A program made the translations under genes and the position numbers. A stretch of 9,758 nt of DNA from Clostridiaceae bacterium (GTDB taxonomy: Bacteria; Bacillota; Clostridia; Oscillospirales; Acutalibacteraceae). The notes under the pieces were generated by a model that saw nothing but the letters and a program-made list of their open reading frames with translations, did no database searches and was not told the DNA's origin. The stretch is from the NCBI GenBank assembly GCA_016292705.1, contig JAEDHZ010000042.1, positions 1-9,758 of the forward strand. The letters are read 5' to 3'. Below are positions 7,115 through 9,758 of the stretch, piece after piece (the first letter of the stretch is position 1; every line of letters begins with the position of its first letter).

Positions 7115-8499
7115 TGCCGAGAGAATACAGAACGATTGAAGAAGTTGCAGGTCCTTTGATGCTTGTGCGTGATGTTGAAAGCGTTGCATATAACGAGCTT
7201 GGAGAAATTGAACTGAAAAACGGCGAAAAACGCCGTTGCCGTGTTCTCGAAATCAACGGAAAAAACGCTCTTGTTCAGCTTTTTGAACCGTCGGTCGGAA
7301 TCAACCTTGCCGAAAGCAAGGTGCGTTTCCTCGGCAGACAAATGGAACTGGGCGTATCTGAGGATATGCTCGGAAGAGTTTTTGACGGACTCGGCAGACC
7401 GATTGACGGCGGTCCGGACATCATTCCGGAAAAACGCCTTGATGTTAACGGAACACCGATGAATCCTGCCGCAAGAAGCTATCCTCAGGAGTTCATTCAG
7501 ACCGGAATTTCTGCCATTGACGGACTTAACACCCTTGTCAGAGGACAGAAGCTGCCGATTTTCTCTGCCTCCGGTCTTCCGCACGCACAGCTTGCTGCGC
7601 AGATTGCACGCCAGGCAAAGGTTCGCGGAACGGATGAGCAGTTTGCCGTTGTCTTTGCCGCAATGGGTATCACCTTTGAGGAGGCGGATTTCTTCACAGA
7701 ATCCTTCCGTGAAACCGGAGCACTTGACCGTACGGTAATGTTCTCTAATCTTGCAAACGATCCTGCCATTGAACGTATTGCAACGCCGAAAATGGCGCTT
7801 ACTGCTGCGGAGTATCTTGCGTTTGACAAGGGGATGCATGTGCTTGTTATTCTCACCGATATCACAAACTATGCTGATGCTCTGCGTGAGGTTTCCGCCG
7901 CACGCAAGGAGGTTCCCGGCCGTCGCGGTTATCCCGGCTATATGTACACCGACCTTGCATCAATATATGAAAGAGCCGGCAGACAGCGCGGTAAGAAAGG
8001 CAGTATAACCCTCATCCCGATTCTTACCATGCCTGAGGACGATAAAACCCACCCGATTCCCGACCTCACCGGTTATATTACTGAAGGTCAGATAATTCTT
8101 TCCCGTGAGCTGCACCGCAAGGGTGTTGTTCCGCCGATTGATGTTCTTCCCTCGCTTTCAAGACTGAAAGATAAAGGTATCGGTGAGGGCAAGACAAGGG
8201 CTGACCATTCCAACACAATGAACCAGCTTTTCTCCGCCTATGCACGCGGAAAGGAAGCAAAGGAGCTCATGGTAATTCTCGGTGAAGCAGCACTTACCGA
8301 TATGGATAAGCTTTACGCAAAGTTTGCCGATGAATTTGAAAAGCAGTATGTTTCCCAGGGTAACGAAACAAACCGCTCAATTGAAGAAACGCTTGACCTC
8401 GGCTGGAAGCTTTTGTCAATTCTTCCACGCAGTGAGCTGAAGCGTATCAGCGATAAATTCCTTGATATGTACTATATTGACGAAGAGCAGGTGATCTGA
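7114..8499 (+). CDS. ntpB: V-type ATP synthase regulatory subunit B
   Basis: This 461-residue non-catalytic head subunit is the standard length. It has a beta-barrel N-terminus (REYRTIEEVAGPLMLV), a central nucleotide-binding-like domain, and a helical C-terminus. As expected for B, the P-loop is degenerate: FSASGLPHAQLAAQIARQA (150-168) replaces the GxxxxGKT of subunit A. The arginine finger that completes the active site at the A-B interface is R350 in DVLPSLSRLKDKG, the same number as in E. hirae NtpB. Other landmarks are ILTDITNYADALREVSAARK and PGRRGYPGYMYTDLASIYER. The ATG shares one base with the ntpA stop. AAGGAG at 7098-7103 lies ten bases upstream. Confidence 0.99.
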   Translation: MPREYRTIEEVAGPLMLVRDVESVAYNELGEIELKNGEKRRCRVLEINGKNALVQLFEPSVGINLAESKVRFLGRQMELGVSEDMLGRVFDGLGRPIDGGPDIIPEKRLDVNGTPMNPAARSYPQEFIQTGISAIDGLNTLVRGQKLPIFSASGLPHAQLAAQIARQAKVRGTDEQFAVVFAAMGITFEEADFFTESFRETGALDRTVMFSNLANDPAIERIATPKMALTAAEYLAFDKGMHVLVILTDITNYADALREVSAARKEVPGRRGYPGYMYTDLASIYERAGRQRGKKGSITLIPILTMPEDDKTHPIPDLTGYITEGQIILSRELHRKGVVPPIDVLPSLSRLKDKGIGEGKTRADHSNTMNQLFSAYARGKEAKELMVILGEAALTDMDKLYAKFADEFEKQYVSQGNETNRSIEETLDLGWKLLSILPRSELKRISDKFLDMYYIDEEQVI

Positions 8500-9149
8500 T
8501 GGCGGTACTGAACGTCAATCCGACCCGAATGGAGCTTACCAACCTCAAACGGAAGCTTGCAACCGCACGAAAAGGGCATAAGCTTCTGAAAGATAAGCGT
8601 GACGAGCTTATGCGCCGTTTCCTTGAGCTTATCAGGGAGACGAAGGCTCTGCGTATAAAGGTTGAGCTTGGAGTGAAAAGGGCAAATGAGCATATGTCAA
8701 TTGCACGCAGCACAATGACCGATGAGGAAATTGAGGTTGCGCTCATGATGCCGGCGCAGCGCATGAATGCCGCTGTCGGAACAAAGAACATCATGAGCGT
8801 TGATGTTCCGGTCTTCACTCCGGAACTCAAAGCGGCAAAGGATGGGGAAATCTATTCATACGGCTACGCTTTCACAAGTGCCGACCTTGATGATGCGGTT
8901 TCTTCTCTTGCCGATGTGATGCCCGATATGCTGAAACTTGCTGAAAGCGAAAAGACATGCCGTTTGCTCGCTTCCGAAATTGAAAAAACACGCAGGCGAG
9001 TCAATGCGCTTGAGCATGTCCTCATCCCTCAGTATGAGGATACAATACGCTATATCACAATGAAACTTGATGAAAACGAGCGTTCTTCAACAACACGCCT
9101 GATGAAAGTCAAGGACATGATGTTGAAAGAAGCTCACAATTACAGTTGA
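8499..9149 (+). CDS. ntpD: V-type ATP synthase subunit D (central rotor shaft)
   Basis: This 216-residue protein supplies the long antiparallel coiled coil that turns inside the A3B3 head, the counterpart of F-type gamma. The N-terminal signature is NPTRMELTNLKRKLATARKG (7-26) followed by HKLLKDKRDELM. The returning C-terminal helix carries TRRRVNALEHVLIPQYEDTI (164-183). The middle (about 80-140) forms the short hairpin region. Length is in the usual 205-220 range. The ATG shares one base with the ntpB stop, with AGGTGA just upstream. It is the last ATPase gene; no terminator-like hairpin follows in the 14 bases before ylmH. Confidence 0.97.
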   Translation: MAVLNVNPTRMELTNLKRKLATARKGHKLLKDKRDELMRRFLELIRETKALRIKVELGVKRANEHMSIARSTMTDEEIEVALMMPAQRMNAAVGTKNIMSVDVPVFTPELKAAKDGEIYSYGYAFTSADLDDAVSSLADVMPDMLKLAESEKTCRLLASEIEKTRRRVNALEHVLIPQYEDTIRYITMKLDENERSSTTRLMKVKDMMLKEAHNYS

Positions 9150-9163
9150 CATAAGGAAATACT

Positions 9164-9758
9164 ATGACCGAAGATGAAGCTTTATTTGCCCATGCTTCGG
9201 ATCTCAAGATGCAGTGCGCGGACAAATCTGTTGTTCAAAGCACTGCTTTTCTTGACCCGAGGCAGAGGACGCTTCTGCTGCCGCTGGAAAAGCAGCAAAG
9301 CGAATTTGTCAAAACCTTTTATTACGGCGGCTATGAGGAAGCACAACGCCTTTGCGGCGTTTTTGTTCCGCAGTTTTATGAAGAGAATGACGCCTTTGAG
9401 TTTTTCAATTCCTACCCGGAATTTGATCCGATTTCACTTTTACGGCTTGAAAAGGACAGATTCACATCGCTTTCCCACCGGGATTATCTCGGTGCACTGA
9501 TGGCACTTGGTCTGCGCCGGGAAATGCTCGGAGACATAGTAACTGATGACTGCGGCTGCTTTTTGTTCTGCCTTTCAACGGTTAAAAGGTTTATTCTCGA
9601 AAATCTGAAAAGTGCCGGTCGGGCGAGTATTGTTGTTACGGAGGCTGACAGGAGGGACTTTGTTCAAAATAACGAGAACACGAAGGATTTTTTCTTTTCT
9701 GTTGCCTCGTTGCGTCTTGATGCGGTTTGCGGCTGTGCTTTTTCCCTTTCAAGGGGAA
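9164..9758 (+). CDS. ylmH: YlmH family S4-domain RNA-binding protein (3' truncated)
   Basis: The first 198 residues are visible; the frame stays open to the window end. Relatives are about 255-265 residues, so roughly a quarter is missing. Family landmarks are FLDPRQRTLL (29-38), then the central RNA-binding domain with SHRDYLGALMALGLRREMLG (104-123) and GDIVTDD. The start of the C-terminal S4 domain is VASLRLDAVCGCAFSLSRG (180-198). YlmH often sits in division loci (ylmE-F-G-H-divIVA) in Bacillota, and in Bacillus subtilis it has been linked to ribosome-associated quality control. Here it lies 14 bases after ntpD, with AAGGA at 9153-9157 before the ATG, so it is probably cotranscribed with the ATPase genes. 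Seven cysteines, including two CGC motifs (130-132, 189-191), seem unusual for the family. Confidence 0.9.
   Translation, partial: MTEDEALFAHASDLKMQCADKSVVQSTAFLDPRQRTLLLPLEKQQSEFVKTFYYGGYEEAQRLCGVFVPQFYEENDAFEFFNSYPEFDPISLLRLEKDRFTSLSHRDYLGALMALGLRREMLGDIVTDDCGCFLFCLSTVKRFILENLKSAGRASIVVTEADRRDFVQNNENTKDFFFSVASLRLDAVCGCAFSLSRG

Noticed and set aside
6970..7839. Long antisense open frame (289 codons) across the ntpA-ntpB junction
   Set aside because: It lies opposite two strongly conserved ATPase genes and has no recognisable family, no good ribosome binding site and no membrane or domain pattern. It is a by-product of their codon usage.
9146..9185. Perfect TTGACA (9146-9151) just before ylmH, a possible -35 box
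   Set aside because: No TATAAT-like -10 box lies 16-18 bases downstream, and a promoter there would start transcription inside the ylmH coding region.
1..9758. CRISPR array, tRNA or rRNA genes, insertion sequence, or phage-type genes
   Set aside because: No repeat-spacer pattern, RNA gene, transposase or integrase sequence is visible. The window is almost fully occupied by the kinase, ATPase and ylmH genes.

Overview
The window is a compact, single-strand stretch of a Gram-positive (Bacillota) chromosome, most likely from the class Clostridia. Three things point there: strong AGGAGG-type ribosome binding sites, a Hanks-type kinase with one C-terminal membrane helix, and a ylmH homologue. The phylum call is fairly safe; anything finer (for example Oscillospirales/Ruminococcaceae) is a guess. 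All supported genes lie on the + strand. Gaps between genes never exceed about 40 bases, and several genes overlap.

Layout. Positions 2-607 hold the 3' end of a membrane-anchored Ser/Thr protein kinase, cut by the window start. Positions 597-9149 hold a complete nine-gene V/A-type ATPase operon in the order G/H - I - K - E - C - F - A - B - D, the order of the Enterococcus hirae ntp operon (ntpFIKECGABD). Positions 9164-9758 hold the 5' part of ylmH, an S4-domain RNA-binding protein, cut by the window end.

How the genes work together. A and B form the A3B3 catalytic head, and D and F the central shaft. C couples the shaft to the membrane rotor, which is a ring of the four-helix K protein. 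I is the membrane stator carrying the ion half-channels, and E with the small G/H protein forms the peripheral stalks. The catalytic residues are intact: the P-loop, Glu and Arg in A and the arginine finger in B. K keeps the residues that bind Na+ in the E. hirae rotor, so the enzyme is predicted to move Na+. Whether it works mainly as a pump or as an ATP synthase cannot be read from the sequence.

No promoter or terminator was found inside the window. The operon promoter is probably upstream, before or within the unseen part of the kinase gene. There is no gene-free stretch of 300 bases.

I do not see a previously undescribed system here. The points most worth following are the 11-base overlap of the kinase gene with the first ATPase gene, the Na+ signature in K, and the attachment of ylmH where E. 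hirae has ntpH and ntpJ.
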